A stretch of DNA of 64,000 bases from Eupeodes corollae (Eukaryota; Arthropoda; Insecta; Diptera; Syrphidae), in the NCBI RefSeq assembly GCF_945859685.1, contig NC_079148.1, positions 45,829,946-45,893,945 on the forward strand, in the 5' to 3' direction. Shown one piece after another: positions 9,410 through 23,237 of the stretch (positions within the stretch are counted from its first letter, which is position 1; each line of letters opens with the position of its first letter). Position numbers and translations under genes: made by a program. The notes beneath the pieces are model-generated. The model ran no database searches, was not told the DNA's origin, and saw only the letters and a program-made list of their open reading frames with translations.

Positions 9410-12400
9410 TTTTAAAGGTCTTTTTTGAATACTGTCCAAGAGGCCTTAATAAGTTACCGGAGCACCAGTCCCGAGATAAGAGTTATATTCAAGTTTCAAC
9501 CTTAACAGAAGGTTGTTGAAAATTTTGTTCCTTGTTTTTTTTTTTTTTTAATTTCGCTGTCGTTAGTATTTCAACCATGGCCCATTTTGCAGCTGTAGAT
9601 TCTTTAAACTAAACTTTCAACTCACACTTTGCCGGAAATGCATTCAATGTTGGTAATGAAATCTTCTAACGCCAACTTGTCAAGAAAAATTGAAAACTTA
9701 AAATGATCTTATAAAAAATGTCTTCAGGTTGAATTTTCACTTTCTGTCTTAGCGTCTTTTTGAAGCCAATGTCGCATTAATTCTTGTATCAGTAGACCAA
9801 GTTTATAATGAAAATCACACAATAAAATTTTCTTGTGGATACAATCACGTTTCTTAATGTCTTTTATTCGGTATCCATTTATTTCAAGTTAACGCTGATT
9901 AATCGTCAAATAATTAAAACTAATTGTGTATTAAACTTGTTTTTAAATGTTTTTTCTTTCTTTAAATAAACAAAATCGATTCTTACAGCGCTTGGGAAAA
10001 ACAAAATGCAACATAATTGCTCTTGATGTTTTTAAACCATCGAATAAAAATCTTCATGAAAAATAGATAATTTTGATATCCAAAAAAATTCTTTTCTGTT
10101 TTTATATTTTCATTAGCTTAAAAAAAGTTTTTAAGCCTTGCTGTATAACTAGAGGCTCTATTATTTCTCACGAATTAATTTTTACGTTCAAAAAGATTGT
10201 TTTGCACTATTCTGCGAATTCAGCGATTATAGAGCTGCAATAGTGGAATTAAGAAGACCTCATTAAATTGAGATCCAAGCAGTTTTCACACATTAGTGTT
10301 AAATGTAATACCTCCAAAACCTGACCCATTGGGGTTACTATAAGTCTTTCAACTTTTCCTATGCAGAATAATCATCAGATTAAAAAATGCAAGTGCTGCT
10401 TAATGCGTTTGTCTGCTAAGACCTTTCTTTTAAATTCGCTAAAACTTATTTTTTGAAATAAAAACATAGATTCAGGGTCAAAATCGATTTCCCTTAAACT
10501 TGCGATTGTAAATTGTTAAAATATCAATTTAGTTGCATCATTCGTCGAAATGTTTTTATTTCTCCTCATTTCACTTTGTTTTTCAATAATGTCCCCAATA
10601 AAATAGTCATTGCCTTACAAAATTACACATTTTACTCCACACTTCTTTTGGAAATATACCCATCAATTGTGTATTCCCCTATACCCTTGAGCTTATCTTC
10701 GCACGTATATCACCAACTATTTATAAGGATTCCTTTTTTTTAGCATTGAAACACGAGTGTTGAATATCCCACATAACACAGTTTTTCCCATTTGTTTCCA
10801 ACATCTCAATATTCAGACTTCTAAGACAAATGTTCATCGTTATCTCGTAGTAAAACGTTTTGGAAATAATTCACATTTTTTACAATATGGTTGTATTTCC
10901 TGACATAGTTTTTGTAGCCTTAAAGAAATTCAATTTCTCTAAGAAGCAAATAACTTTAGTATTTTATAAGTTTTACATAAGTTTCAAGAACATTTTTTAA
11001 ACTAAAAGTTATGGCACAAACAGATAAATGTTAGATATAAAACCGGGATTCAATGTTTCGGCTTTCTCTACTGTCGTAAAAATGTTTAATATACTACATA
11101 CATAAGTTCATCCTAATTTTGGTACACGTATCGCAATTCTGCAGTAGAAGAATGCAATTGCTACTGATGGACGTCCCTTTTTTTAAATTTTATTGCCTCG
11201 AAAATGGATTGGTACATTTGTGTTCAAATATTGTTTTTTACCAACTAATAGAAAAAATATAATCAAAGGCCTTTCGTCTCATTTAACATTTAATTGAAAA
11301 GAACACTTCTTTGATGCATGATTTACATATGTGAATTAAAATACAAAATCTGGTAACTCTGGGTAAAAAAAGTACGGCAACATTTTACATACATACATGT
11401 ATCGTGTTTATACATACACATGTACTTATATTCAGTTCAATGATGAAGACTGAAATTGCAGATAAATAACGGTAGCTGGCAAACACAGTGCCCATAACAC
11501 ACAAGACCAAGAGTCCAAAAAACTATGCATAGATAGACACAAGCCTTCCGGCTAGACAACCGCAGCAGATAAAGAGGGACTAAAGTGTGCGGATGTAGCA
11601 CATTCCATATTATACAGAACCGACCAACCGAGAACCTACCAAAGCATTACAAAGCAAACATTTACTTAAGCTTATATATTGTTCCAAACACACACATGTT
11701 CATACATAATACATGCTCGTACATCCATAGAAAGATATTATAGACTAGGAAAGTAAGGATAGTAAATTGTTTGCAGAGCTGGGCTTTGTGTCATGTTATT
11801 AGTTGATAATTAAAAAACAGAGCCATAGCAATACGAATTCACATTAATTAAATAAATAAAAGAAGAGGGTTATTGCCAGCGTGGCATTACGAGGCGAAAG
11901 AGGAGCCTCAGTCGGAGTTTGAGAGGTAGGTGTGTGGTGGCATAAACGTTCAGTTTGCTTATGGCAACCATAAACAACTTATACAAATTGCTTTCGAAAG
12001 TTGTGGTCTTTTTCACAGTGTAACTATCCTATACACTGTTTTAAAAATTATAGAAAATTTACGAAAAATATATATGGAACATTTTTGTGTAAATCGTACA
12101 AAAATACGAACCAATCAAAAGCCATGTTTTGTGTCAAGGTTGAAAATGGCTTAATTAAAAGAATTTTTTAACAGAACACTCGATTTCACCATCTTTTTGA
12201 GCTTTGAGTTGTATACGAGTGCGTAAAATTCCAACTCCTAACTTTTGTGTTTTATTTTGACCTAAATATTTAATTGGGGTGCTTATATTATTTATATATA
12301 GGTACCTAAAGTACGTCTTTCTCCAAAAGCTATCTTCTTTCTTATCCGTACCCTTAGAAACGATTATGGAAAACTTCAGTCAATACATTGAATGTAAGAT

Positions 12401-14690
12401 TTTATTAGAGATGGAAGTACCTTTTAACGTTTTCTTGTATTTTATTTCTCAATAAATACCTATGTAGTCTAAGTCATGTTCTTATTGTACCTAAAAAGAT
12501 TTAACATCATACAACTTCCAATCATTAAGAAAATTTATAGCTACCTTCTTGTTGACTATATCGTTATCTAACAAAATTTAGTTTTGGAATAAAGGTCGCA
12601 CTCAAGTACTTGAAGTAAGTTGAAAGGAATAGCTACAGAATAGGTACTTCCAAGAATCTCGTATACTTGACTTAAAAATACCAAAAAGGGAATAATTACT
12701 TTTAAGGGTTAAGACTATTTGTACAAAGCACTAGGTAAAGTTCTGAAGAAATAAGGCTTGTTAATTCTTCTTTTTTTTTTTGTTATTCAAACCCACAAAA
12801 GAAATTCCTTTGGAGTTAATTTAAAGGATTCGTTATTATTATTATTATTATTGTAGGCAAACTTCAATTTTGTGTTTCCTTTGGGTTGAATATAGAGAAA
12901 GTACATGTCGAGACATTATTTTACTCTATTGGGTTTTTATTTCAATCGTTATTTGAAGTTATCTTCATTGGACTAAAAAAACTATTAGGCTTCAAATATT
13001 TTTAGTAAAAAAAAAATTCTTTCTTTGTTGTTTGAGAAAAAATATACATTTTTGAAACAATAATTTTTGAGTTGTTTTCTTAAAAATTCTTATTATGATT
13101 TGAACAAATGTTGGTAAAAAAATACCAAACCATTAAGCTGAATTAAAGTTTGTTAATTAAACAAAAAAAATCACAATTTCAGTTATTAGTTTTCTTTTCT
13201 TTGAAAGATAGGGGTTTCCAACAATAGCTTTAATTTTGAAGAGTCTGGTACTGAGGCAGCTATAATCTTTTGACAATAAGGAAGGCAATAGTCAAATTAA
13301 ATTTTATAGCATTGAAAGTGTTAAAATTCACTACAAAACTTGTGACTGTTTGTAGTTTTTCAAGAAATTTGCGATTTGGCCATGGAAAAATTAATGAAAA
13401 GAGTATTGAACAGCAACCATAGTCGTGGTAGCCATCTGGCTAAAATATATTTTTTCGTTAGCTCATTAACCTTTTAATTACTACAAAATATGTATTGATT
13501 TTTTAAGAAACAATCGTTTTCTTTTAATATCAAAATAAATCCCCTTAGTCGCTATTTGCTATAAAGTGCTTAGTTATGAAATTTTTTGGCCAGTTTTTTT
13601 TATAACTTGGACACTTGAAGTAAAAATTATTAAAAATTTAACAGTAGACAGCAAAAGTATTAGTTTTTTGTCCTTTTCTGTTAAAAACCATTTCAGTATA
13701 CAACTGTTTTTTAAGGTTTTTATAGGTAAGATAAAACACTGAAAATATATAAACTGTGAATTGAATAAATTTATAATATTATTGAAAATTGCACTTCTCC
13801 AATTTTGCAACCTCAAAAAGTCTAATATAAAGTTATTTTTCGAATTTTGTAATGTGATATCTCATAAACCCAGGGGTGGATTCGGCTAAGGTGATAGTTG
13901 ACTATCATTTTCATTCCGTTTGTGTAAGATGATTCAACTCAATTCAATTCGATTGAAAAATTTCAGATTCAAATTGTCAAAATTCATTGTTGCCTTGTTA
14001 AATTTTAAATTGATTCTTATACAATATCTCAATAAAAGTATCAAATTGGCTGTGTTTTAATAAAATTCTTACTTTTCTTGCTTTTTTCGAATGTCGTGAG
14101 CTCTGTAGGTCACACGAATGTGTTTTTTTAACGAAACAAAGTGAACTAAGAAAGGTGGCTCTATTCGGAATAACATATCTGTTTGAAACTGACAATCACA
14201 TTTTTTTGTGACAACTTCTTAGATATGAATTCGACTGTCACCCTACGTAGATCAAATTCGATCATTTTGATTGTCATTCACTTTATATTTACTGTTTAAG
14301 GGCTAAAGTGACATTTTTTGTTATTAAATTCTTTTAGAACACTGTTGGTCAACAAAGCTTGGTCTAACTATTTCATTTCGACTACTTTATAGGCTCTATT
14401 AAAAAGCTGGTAAAATGTTTTGAGGTGTTTTGGTAGCCATTCATGCAGATCTAGCTTTTTCCCAAAAAAAAGTATATTCTGTTCTTGTTGCAGTTTCTAC
14501 AAATAGGAAAAACACTTAAAAAAATTTGTTGCAAAAACGAAAAAAACATTGAAAAGTTTGCCAAACAAATTTAATCTTTTGGAGTTTATTATTATTACCT
14601 TTCATTTTGATTCTGCTTACTCGTACATTGGTAGAAGAAAAATTCTAAAAAATTACTATTTTTGTGAACCTTTTAAAAATAAATAAAGTG
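9410..14690. other. Long A+T-rich tract without genes
   Basis: Over 5 kb no frame longer than about 80 codons looks coding and no transposase or RT motif was found. It holds an ATT microsatellite (12832-12853), scattered ACATAC-type repeats around 11.1-11.7 kb, and long poly-A/poly-T runs. It could be intronic or intergenic host DNA. Confidence 0.6.
12832..12853. repeat. (TTA)n microsatellite
   Basis: About seven perfect TTA/ATT units in a row. Confidence 0.9.
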
Positions 14691-14951
14691 GATGGCGCAA
14701 CAATCCGTTGAGAACTAGAGCCTTGTGCTTACAACTCTCAACCATTCCTGTTTGCGAGTACTGTTGTCAGCTATGGAAGGGACCTACAGTTTAAAGCCGA
14801 GTACGAACGCGAAATTTGAGAAAGCACTTTTCATGTCAAGAATAATTCTTGGAGAATTTGCCGATTCCTCGCAAGAGGAAAAAACTTTAGGTGGCACAGC
14901 CACAGGCAGCGATCGAACCCAAGACCTCTGGCATGACAGTCCAACGTGCTT
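14690..14951 (-). repeat. tRNA-like SINE, partial
   Basis: The minus strand reads gcacgttggactgtcatgcc followed by gaggtcttgggttcgatcgc. The GGTTCGATC core matches an RNA polymerase III B box, in the position expected for a tRNA-derived head. The body follows (tgtgccacctaaagtttt, then ttgcgaggaatcggc and onward to ggattgttgcgcc). The A-box end is missing here, because poly-T replaces it at 14951. The body is of a type I associate with dispersed dipteran repeats, but I cannot name the family. Confidence 0.55.
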
Positions 14952-14959
14952 TTTTTTAA

Positions 14960-15400
14960 TTCATTTTAATTAATTCATTCTTAAATTTATCTTAAAGCTA
15001 GACAAAAATTCATAAAACTAGCGTAATTATTCATAACTTACAACTAACTTAATGGTCTCATACGGACACTCTTAAACTATAACACTTAATACTAATGCCT
15101 TTTAGCCCTAAGATCTATTTAACTTCAGTTTATATTTTATTTATTTTTGTATTTATTAGAAAATTTGAAAAAAAACTAATATCGATATCCTTTTTTATTT
15201 TTACTTAAAATGAGGTCCTTAATATAAAACTTAAAGCTAAATTAAACTACTTATTCTTCCTATAAACTACTTAATACTAGAACAACCACAGCAGCAAATC
15301 AAACTATGTAACATTTTTGTTTTTCAATCTTTTTTTTAATTATTTTTTTATTCCATGTTTTTTTTAAATGGTTTTTTTATTTTTTGTATATTTTCTCCTC
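14960..15400. other. A+T-rich spacer
   Basis: About 75% A+T with poly-T runs. No coding or repeat signal is assigned. Confidence 0.5.
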
Positions 15401-16435
15401 TGGTACTGGGCAGAGCAGCAAGTATATATCTGTCGAAATATAAATACTGATCTAATCAGATACCGAGGTACTTCACTACACTTTTGCTCGCTAATGGCTG
15501 CCCGTGAAGATCAACGATGACCATCTTGCGACAATTCTTGCACGTATCCTTCGTGGCCCTAGCCAACGGAGTCCGGAACAGAATTGTCTCCGACTTCCAG
15601 TCATCGCAATATCGCTGAATCTTGTCGAAATCACGCTGCAATAGAATTCTAATAACCTCAACCTTTCGGGCCGTTCTGTACGCAGTTAGATCGTCGGCGT
15701 ACGCAATTGCCTTTGTAAGATCACCTATCAGATCGCTTGTGTAAATGCTGAAGTGAATCGGCGAATTCACCGCTCCCTGTTGAAGACCATTTTTAATTGA
15801 GAATGTTGTGGTAGAAGTTACATTGCCAATTTTGACAACAAACTTTATATATAATATCATAAAGTATATACAACAATCGCTTACTTATACCAAGCCTGCT
15901 AAGTTTTAGGTAAAGACCCTCTAACCATACGGTGTCAAAGGCCTTTTCCAAATCATCCGAAACTACACCTGTGCATTGTTGTTTTGATTTATTCCATTGG
16001 ATATCAGAAACAAGTTAAGACGCAGCATGAATCGTGTCATGCCCCGCCTTGAACCCGAACTGTTTATCCGGAATTATTTTGTTGTCCGCAGCCCACAGGC
16101 AGAGCCCTATTGATGATATCTCCGAAAACTTTGCTGATACTCGGAAGAAGACTTGATATACCATCGACACCTGCTGACTTTTTATTTTTTATTGAGATGA
16201 GTTGAAGCTCAACCTTCGTCACTAACAAGGGACTTGGTCCCGTTTGCTCGGCGATTATGGCATTTGCCAAGGAATCGTCATTGAACCACATGAAACCGCG
16301 GTTCTCAGATCGCCATTGCGTCATATCATTTCGAAGGTAAAAGTGATTAAATAGGGCTTTGTTTTCCATGTCGTGGTTTGGGCGAATGCTAACATTCACC
16401 TTATGTACACTCCCACCGCCTACACTTTTTCCTTC
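15400..16435 (-). pseudogene. LINE reverse transcriptase relic (clade unresolved)
   Basis: The minus strand, right to left, gives a pre-RT linker with NKKSAGVDGIS (RT block 1-2 type), a broken middle with the remnant FGKGL for the RT A box, then NGLQQGAVNSPIHFSIYTSDL (B box), AIAYADDLTAYR (C box, catalytic YADD intact) and DDWKSETILFRT. It ends with GQPLASKSVVKYLGI (near 15460). Several stops and at least two frameshifts separate the pieces. The endonuclease domain is not seen. The wording of the B and C boxes suggests a jockey-superfamily or LOA-like LINE; I would not choose between them. Confidence 0.8.
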
Positions 16436-16465
16436 CAACGCGCTAACCATCATGCCATCATGTTA
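16436..16465 (-). repeat. SINE head fragment (A-box end)
   Basis: The minus strand reads catgatggcatgatggttag, then cgcgttgga. This is the tRNA-like start that the SINE at 14.7-14.95 kb lacks (the two overlap at gttgga). Only about 30 bp survive, at the edge of the LINE relic. Confidence 0.4.
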
Positions 16466-16469
16466 CTAC

Positions 16470-17900
16470 AAATGTTTTTATCAAAAAGTAGTAAAAAAAA
16501 TTTAAAATTGGAGAAAAAAAATGTTTGTTTCTTGAATATAAGGAAATTTTTGCATTTAGGTACAAAATTCGATAAAATACAAACATATTAACCAAAACAA
16601 ATTACTTGGGAGGTATCAACAATGTGTCACTCCTAATTACAGAATTTCTCCTCGCCTTAACTCACGCGAAGCTTTTAAATTATGTACATATGTCAATTAG
16701 TGACTTGTTTAACAAAACTGTCACTATGTTGTTTTTGGTTCAATTATATTTTGAAAATTCATGATTTTTCAATTCTAGAGCATCCAAAGCAAACTCACCT
16801 CAAAAAGTTGATTTCTCCAATTTATTAAGACCTCAAAACTATTTAAATTAAATGGATAATTTTGAAAGAAAAAAAATACACTTTAGGAAAGCCTTACACT
16901 CTTAGGTCAAATAAAATGAGATGGAATTGAAGACAAGTTTCAGAAATTACATTACATTAAATTAAATTTCACACTACTCTGCACATAAAATGTACAGAGT
17001 AGAGAACACAGCACCTTTAGCGACTAGACTATGTAAGGTGATAACAACACGAGACATTAATACAAGACAGAAGGACAGAAGAGAATGAACAACAGACAGA
17101 AAGAAGACATGATAACAGCACTCGGTAGGTTTCGAGACGGTCCTTCATCTGTCTACTAACCACGCTCACTGATGCATGATTTCGGTTATCGATGGGAACC
17201 GAAGCTTTATTAGTGACTAGACCGTTGCCTAGTTTCAGAAATATCAAGGTAACTTAATATCAAAGTACTTTTATTCAATGTATTTTTTAAGAACCTCGAT
17301 GTTTGCTCTTTCTCTCAGAAAACAAGAAGTTTTTCCAAATTTTCAATTTTCCTTAAATACTTTAAGATTATTAAAAATATTTTAGTAGTTTTTGACTGAA
17401 AAAAACTGTTTTTGTGAATATCGTTAAAGTACTTTACATGTTGATGAAATCTATACTTAAACAACTAAACTGTATGAGCTTTATAGTTTATATTAACCTC
17501 TCCATCTGTAGATTGTCCATTGGTTAAAAGTTAATGAATTTGAGTGGAGCGGTTGGAATATGATTAGATTTCCGATTCATATGATGTTCTTGGTCCTGTC
17601 CTCAGATAAATTTTAAAGTACTTCTTGCAACATAGTGGAAAGCATATAAAGAATTCTTACTAATCTTAAAATATATATAATTTCTCCCAGGGTGAGGAAG
17701 GGGGTATGTCAACTCCATACTGATATTTTATTAGTGAAAATAAAATGGTAGTATAATACTACAAGTTTACTTTATATAATGTTTTTCAATTCTGAAAATG
17801 AAAATGATAGATAGATACAGATTTCATTGCCAGATTGGCAACAAAACACAATGAATGATAAAACCCTCAATATAATTACTTTTCAAATTAAAAAAGGTAT
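16470..17900. other. Gene-free A+T-rich tract
   Basis: A somewhat G+C-richer patch occurs at 16980-17240 (acagagtagagaacacagca and onward), for which I find no match in memory. Otherwise nothing is assignable. Confidence 0.5.
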
Positions 17901-17909
17901 TATGTTTAT

Positions 17910-20040
17910 GATAGATTACAAATAATTTAAGAAACGGTGAATAGAAACATAATCAGAAATTTTTGTTCATTATAGCACTTCTGTATCCAAGCCCAATTCG
18001 TAAAAAGATTGGCAACATTCATTTCATTCAATAAACTTATCACTTGATCTTCCGATAAAAAGTCTTTTCTGAATACATTCCTTTTGATTTCTCTGAGAAT
18101 GGGGCATTTTCCCAAGAAGTGGACACCATTCTCTCTTTCTTAAAGGGTGCACATATTAAACTCTAGGGGTAAATCAGGTCTGTGTGGAATAAAATTTAAA
18201 TTTATAAGTTCGCTACGTAGTCTGACCATCATAGAAATCACACGGAATCCTTAAAACAGTTGTTCTCTGCAAGGTTATGATTTAATCTGCTGTAAGTTGT
18301 TATGTACAAGGATTTAAGACGCCTCATCAACCTTTAAAATGACTTCATACAAGGTGTTTTTAGCGGTTGTTAAATCCACGATGGATTAATTAAAATTAAT
18401 TTGACATTCCTGAGTAAGATCTTGCCCCTCTCGATACCAACTGTTTTTATCTTGTATGACTTTTATGACCACTTTTATCACGACCCGTGAATCATTCGTT
18501 TTAAAAACGTTAAGCATGAAGTCTGCTTGGAACTTGAATATTTGTATATACAAAGGAGATAGAACCGTTTCGGCAAATGAAATATTCTTTTTATAATGTG
18601 CCTAAGGAGTTCTTCAACCGAATTGTTCTTTTACATCCCCATACCTGCGATCCATATGAAAGTATGCTCTCAGCTACTGCTTCAAATACTTTAAACTTGC
18701 ATTGTTTCCAAGTCATATTAATAGCCCTAACCAATTTTTTCTTCACGTGTTTATCCATATTTAAATTATTTTTAACAGTAATGACAATGTATTTGTATTT
18801 TCGCAAACATTCAATATTTTCGCGATTATAGCTCCATTTTTCAGTTGATGAATTACGTCCACCACAAATTTTAACAACCATAAACTTGGATTTATCTATA
18901 TTTACTATTAAATTCCATAAACCCTGTTAATCATGAGCTGCAGAGTTTCCGGAGAATGCGCAAACATGGCTATATCATCTGCGAACAGCGCCCTAATTCG
19001 CATTCCTGCGAAATCCACTCCACCCTGCAGGTATTATTTAAGGTCATCAATGAATAATGCAAACAAGGAAGGGCTTTTTGTATAACCTTGTCTCACTCCC
19101 GATGAGGTTTCAAACCAGTCTGAGAGTTTTTCACCTGTCCATACAGCCGCCCTTGTTCCTCTACATAGGTGCTCAAGAACGCGACCAAATTTCAATGATA
19201 TCCCAAGACGATACAGCTTATAAAATAGTGCCCCTCTATCGATTGTGTCAAAAGGTTCTTTAAAATCAATAAAAAATTACAGCTTTTTCCTTTGTTTCAA
19301 GAAATTCTCTGTCAAGCTTCTGAATATAAAAACATTTTCTATTGCTGAATATCTTAGTCTAAATCCAGCCTGGAACTCAATCAGCAAGTTTCCGACCCCA
19401 ATCCAACTAACAAGACGCTTATGCATCATCGTTGCAAATATCTGGTAAGATGCATTTAAAAATGAAATCCCTCTGTAGTTAGCTGCATTGAATAACGATA
19501 ATTTTTTGTGGATTGGAAATATAATAGCATCTAGAAATTTATCTCCCTTTTTATTCTCCCTCTAAAACTGTATTAAAAAGTCTTAAAAGGTGCTCTTTGA
19601 TCATGGCAGACCCATATTTAAAAAAATCCATTGAATACCATTCGAACCGGCTGCTTTTCCATCTTTAAGCGTCTTCAACGTTTCTTCTAACTCGCTTAAT
19701 GTAAATACGTTATCCATTCAGTTCCCTAGCCAGTTTCCAAAAATAAGCGGAGTTTTTACAATCGGGCTGCTTGCTTTTCAGCACATAACTTTTTTTTAAG
19801 TCTTACAAACCTCTTTGAACTTCTTATTAGCCTCTATATAAAAACCCTTAAATAATCCTTGGGTGGAGTTATGGATGATTCTCTTCCACTCAAATGATGT
19901 TTTACGAGCTTTTAGACATTCTTCGTCAAACCGGGATTCTTTTTTTCGTTTTTTCTTCCTTTTGGTTGAGTCCTTCTTGTGGGTATGAGCTATGAGGTTT
20001 TCACAATCCGTTCGAAAATATGAAGTGATTGCAGTTGCAA
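17910..20040 (-). pseudogene. LINE ORF2 relic with reverse transcriptase and C-terminal Cys/His knuckle
   Basis: The minus strand holds, right to left: a pre-RT linker (SRFDEECLKARKTSFEWKR near 19930), RT A-box surroundings (FIDFKEPFDTIDRGALFYKL near 19270), AVWTGEKLSDWFETSSGVRQ and SPSLFALFIDDL (B box, near 19110), RALFADDIAMFAHSPETLQL (C box, near 18970), the E box region (YKYIVITVKNNLNMDKHVKK near 18770), and a C-terminal domain with CTL...HFLGKCPILREIKRNVF (near 18100). That last piece is typical of a CCHC-like end of some LINE ORF2 proteins. Stops and frameshifts break it throughout. The family resembles the relic at 53.1-54.8 kb in its E-box region. Confidence 0.82.
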
Positions 20041-20049
20041 GTCTAGAGA

Positions 20050-22365
20050 TCGTCGATACTCAATGAAAATAAAAACTGTTAAAAATCAAATTTTCGAAAA
20101 TTCTTTTTGGTATCATTTTTTGCCCAATATTTCAGTCATAAACGACGAAACCGTTTTTTTTTTATTTGTAATTAAAAAAAAAAACGATAACCAAAATACG
20201 AGATTTTTAAAGTTACGATTGGCTTCAAGTCTACTAAATCTATGCTAAAAGAATCCATCTTCAAAATTGCAACCTTAAATTGTTTGATTCGTTAATGTTA
20301 GGTGTGGCATAACTTTACTAATTTTAATCTGAAAATTTCTTTTCATTTAAGATTTAAAGTACTAAAGTTGGAGGATTGAAAAAAGCAAAATAATCAAAAA
20401 GATTTCTTTATTTTATGTTCTTGAATTTTAAAATGTCATCTTGTCGTAAAAATAAGCAAAATGGAAGTTATCGTACATTTAGTAGGTACCCTCATTCATA
20501 TATTATAAACTTATTGATGATGTGTTGCACGTTTGCCATTTGATCACATCATTAAATGTGACATAAACATGAGATGAAAGCGAGCAACGACATCAAGTAA
20601 CAATATACTATGAATTTTTGACGTTTGTAACTTTGTAACCATCGAGAAGAGTCATTCTTATTTTAGATTATATGTGCAACAAGAACAATGTACACAAAAC
20701 ATATACATTCATCACCCACCCTCCGGTCCCGCCCACTTCCGTTTCCTACTCGTTGGTATATTGATTTGGATGTCATGTCAATTTACATCGACGACATTGA
20801 TAAATCTTATTTCAAAATATTAAGATGGCAATGATTAAGCTTGTTAACACGAACACAAGGATTATATGCAATATTAAGACAGCCAAGACAGGTTGAACTT
20901 TTGTAATGTCTATATTCGGAGACAGCAGCAGCGGTAGAAAGGTGACGATAATCAGGTTATCAACGAACGTAAAACTCGTGGTGTGAGAAATAATGTAACA
21001 CGGGTATTATTTTCCCCTGTGATGGGAGCCTGAACAGCAGCGCCAAAAATGAGGTTAAATTAATGACTCCCCGTGTTCAGTTTTGCCTCGGGTTCGGGTT
21101 TGTAATTTACATTGAAAATTAGGAGTTTCTAATTTAAATCAGATCCGAATCGCATCATCATTATTATCGTTGTCGTTTATCCAACAACGCACAACTTCTG
21201 ATTCTGATTCTGACTTCGATGTGTCCTAGAGTGTATGTAAGTAGGTAGGTAGGTAAGGTACCTTATAGTCCTTGTCTCTGATTGAATTACTTAAGAAGAC
21301 GCTGAAAGGTGAAGATACAAACATACATACATATATAGGAAGGTTGCAAATTGAACACGTCCTTTAGGCGGTGTTAGACTAATGTGTAATGAGCAGGCAA
21401 TCGCCTGGAATTATCCAAGGTTATGTATCTAAAGAGATTATTCCCACTTGCTTTTATTAAAATAAAAAAGAAAGTGAGTGAACAAAATTACCTAAAAAAG
21501 AAAAAGAAAGAAACGTTTCCTTCTTCTCAGGTATGGTGTGCGGTACGAAGAAAGGATATTGAGGAAAATAATGATTTCAATTAAATTAATAATGATTAAT
21601 TACACGACTATGAATTTCTAGATTAACACGCAAACAACTTTGATTATATAAATTGTTAATAATTGTGGGGTAATGGGACTTTGCTTTCATTAAAAAATGA
21701 GTGTTCTCTTCAATACAGTGAAGGTATTAATAAATGTATAAGAGTATACCTAGGAAGACTAAACTTTGTCAATTATATGGCGTCCGTCCGTCAGTAAAAG
21801 TAAGGTTATGGAAAAAGATATTAAACTTTAGCCGTTAGCACTGTCATTTTTAATTAACTTTTTGTGAAATCGTTATACGGTTATGAATTACATATAATTT
21901 TTTATTCAGAAGAGTGAGAAAATTATTTTATTTAATGATTGGGACTGAAATTAAAGGTTTTTACTAGGCAAAAACAGATTATTCAAAATACTTATAGAAC
22001 TTGGAATAAGTTTTGGTTTTTTTTGAGTTAAAAGGGACAGTTTTTTAAAACAATTAATTGTATACTTAGTTTTTGAATTAAGGTTTATGTTGACGGTTTT
22101 TGAGTGTGTTGTTATTTTTCCTTCCACGAAAGTGTATGACGAATTTCCAACACTCAATCCAATTATCAAATTTCTTAAGTTTTTAAGTTGTGATACTATT
22201 TTGACGGGAATCTCAAAAAGTCCTTTAAATTTATTTATATGACTTATTTAAAAAATAATTTTGCGAAAATTTTCTGTCTTTTTTTGTTTAGATTTTATAA
22301 ATGCTGAATTTGAGGATTGCATAATGCATATATGCAGTGTTAATTATAAACTTCACTTGAAAAGT
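20050..22365. other. Gene-free tract
   Basis: It contains a (GTAG)n stretch at about 21236-21257 and G+C-richer segments near 20.7 and 21.0-21.2 kb that could be non-repetitive host DNA. No coding signal is seen. Confidence 0.5.
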
Positions 22366-22369
22366 TATT

Positions 22370-22563
22370 GTAATTGGTCCGATTTGTCGAATTGAATTTT
22401 GACATTTCGCGATGTTTCAAGATAGGTCAAGAACCAATAGGGAAACCGAGAATAATTCAACTGAAAACTTTTTTAACAAAACACGAAAAACTACAAACTT
22501 TTCAGCACGACAAATTAACAGACTTGATCGGAAGTTTTCAGTGTGGGTCGCATCCCAATCCCC
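22370..22563 (-). repeat. DINE-like repeat, copy 3 (short, about 194 bp)
   Basis: On the minus strand it starts attgggatgcgacccacac and ends with tgaaacatcgcgaaatgtca, then aattcgacaaatcgga. Both ends match those of the longer copies at 31.5 and 61.8 kb. The middle is almost entirely absent. It therefore shares termini with its relatives but not their tandem-repeat core. Confidence 0.75.
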
Positions 22564-22599
22564 GCTTTTAATTAATTCTGCTTTTTGATTCAATAAGTA

Positions 22600-22790
22600 T
22601 CAAACACTTATTTTTTAAGAGCTCATTTTTGACTGAATGGGTTTCTCAATAAGCAAAATATTCATTATTGGTCCGGTAAAAATTCACATTTGCTTCTTGA
22701 ATCCGGTGATGTTATTGGACCATATAATTATTTTCTTCGACGATAACGATTGAATAGCTAGAATTATTGGGCTTATTTTTACCCAAATTA
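22600..22790 (+). pseudogene. Mariner-like transposase fragment
   Basis: The reading GFLNKQNIHYWS followed by VIGPYNYFLRR (with one or two frameshifts) corresponds to the segment after the first catalytic Asp of rosa-type mariner transposases (consensus-like G-VNKQNCRIWG...GVIGPYF). The preceding bases gagctcatttttgactgaat are the decayed E-AHFWLNG box. About 60 codons remain. Confidence 0.7.
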
Positions 22791-23237
22791 AACGATATGG
22801 ACATAAAAGATATATCAAAATTAACAATCGATTTTAGCATTTGTCTTCGTAGTAAGTTTACTGACATCTAAAGAAATGGGCCAGCCAATCGGTCGCCTCA
22901 TTCGTGTGGACAAATCATAAAAAGTCATGTCGCTAAAAATTCAAGTTTTCCGTACGTTCTAATACGTTCGAAAAAATTCTGCACGTTTGTCATTTTTTTT
23001 TAATTAAGCGTGAGTAAATTTTGTGTAATTTAATTTTTGGCATCTGGTAAAAGAGTCAAGTCAAAAAATTAAATTTTTGATTTGGCGTAACTGCCTTTTT
23101 TTTTCTTTTTCGTTAAATACTAACAACTTGAGTCCAACTGCTAAATATCGCCAATACGATAGAAAAATTTATATTTGTTGCTGACGTAAGTCCTTTTTGC
23201 TTAACTTAAAAAATGGTGTTCTATTTGATAAATACTA

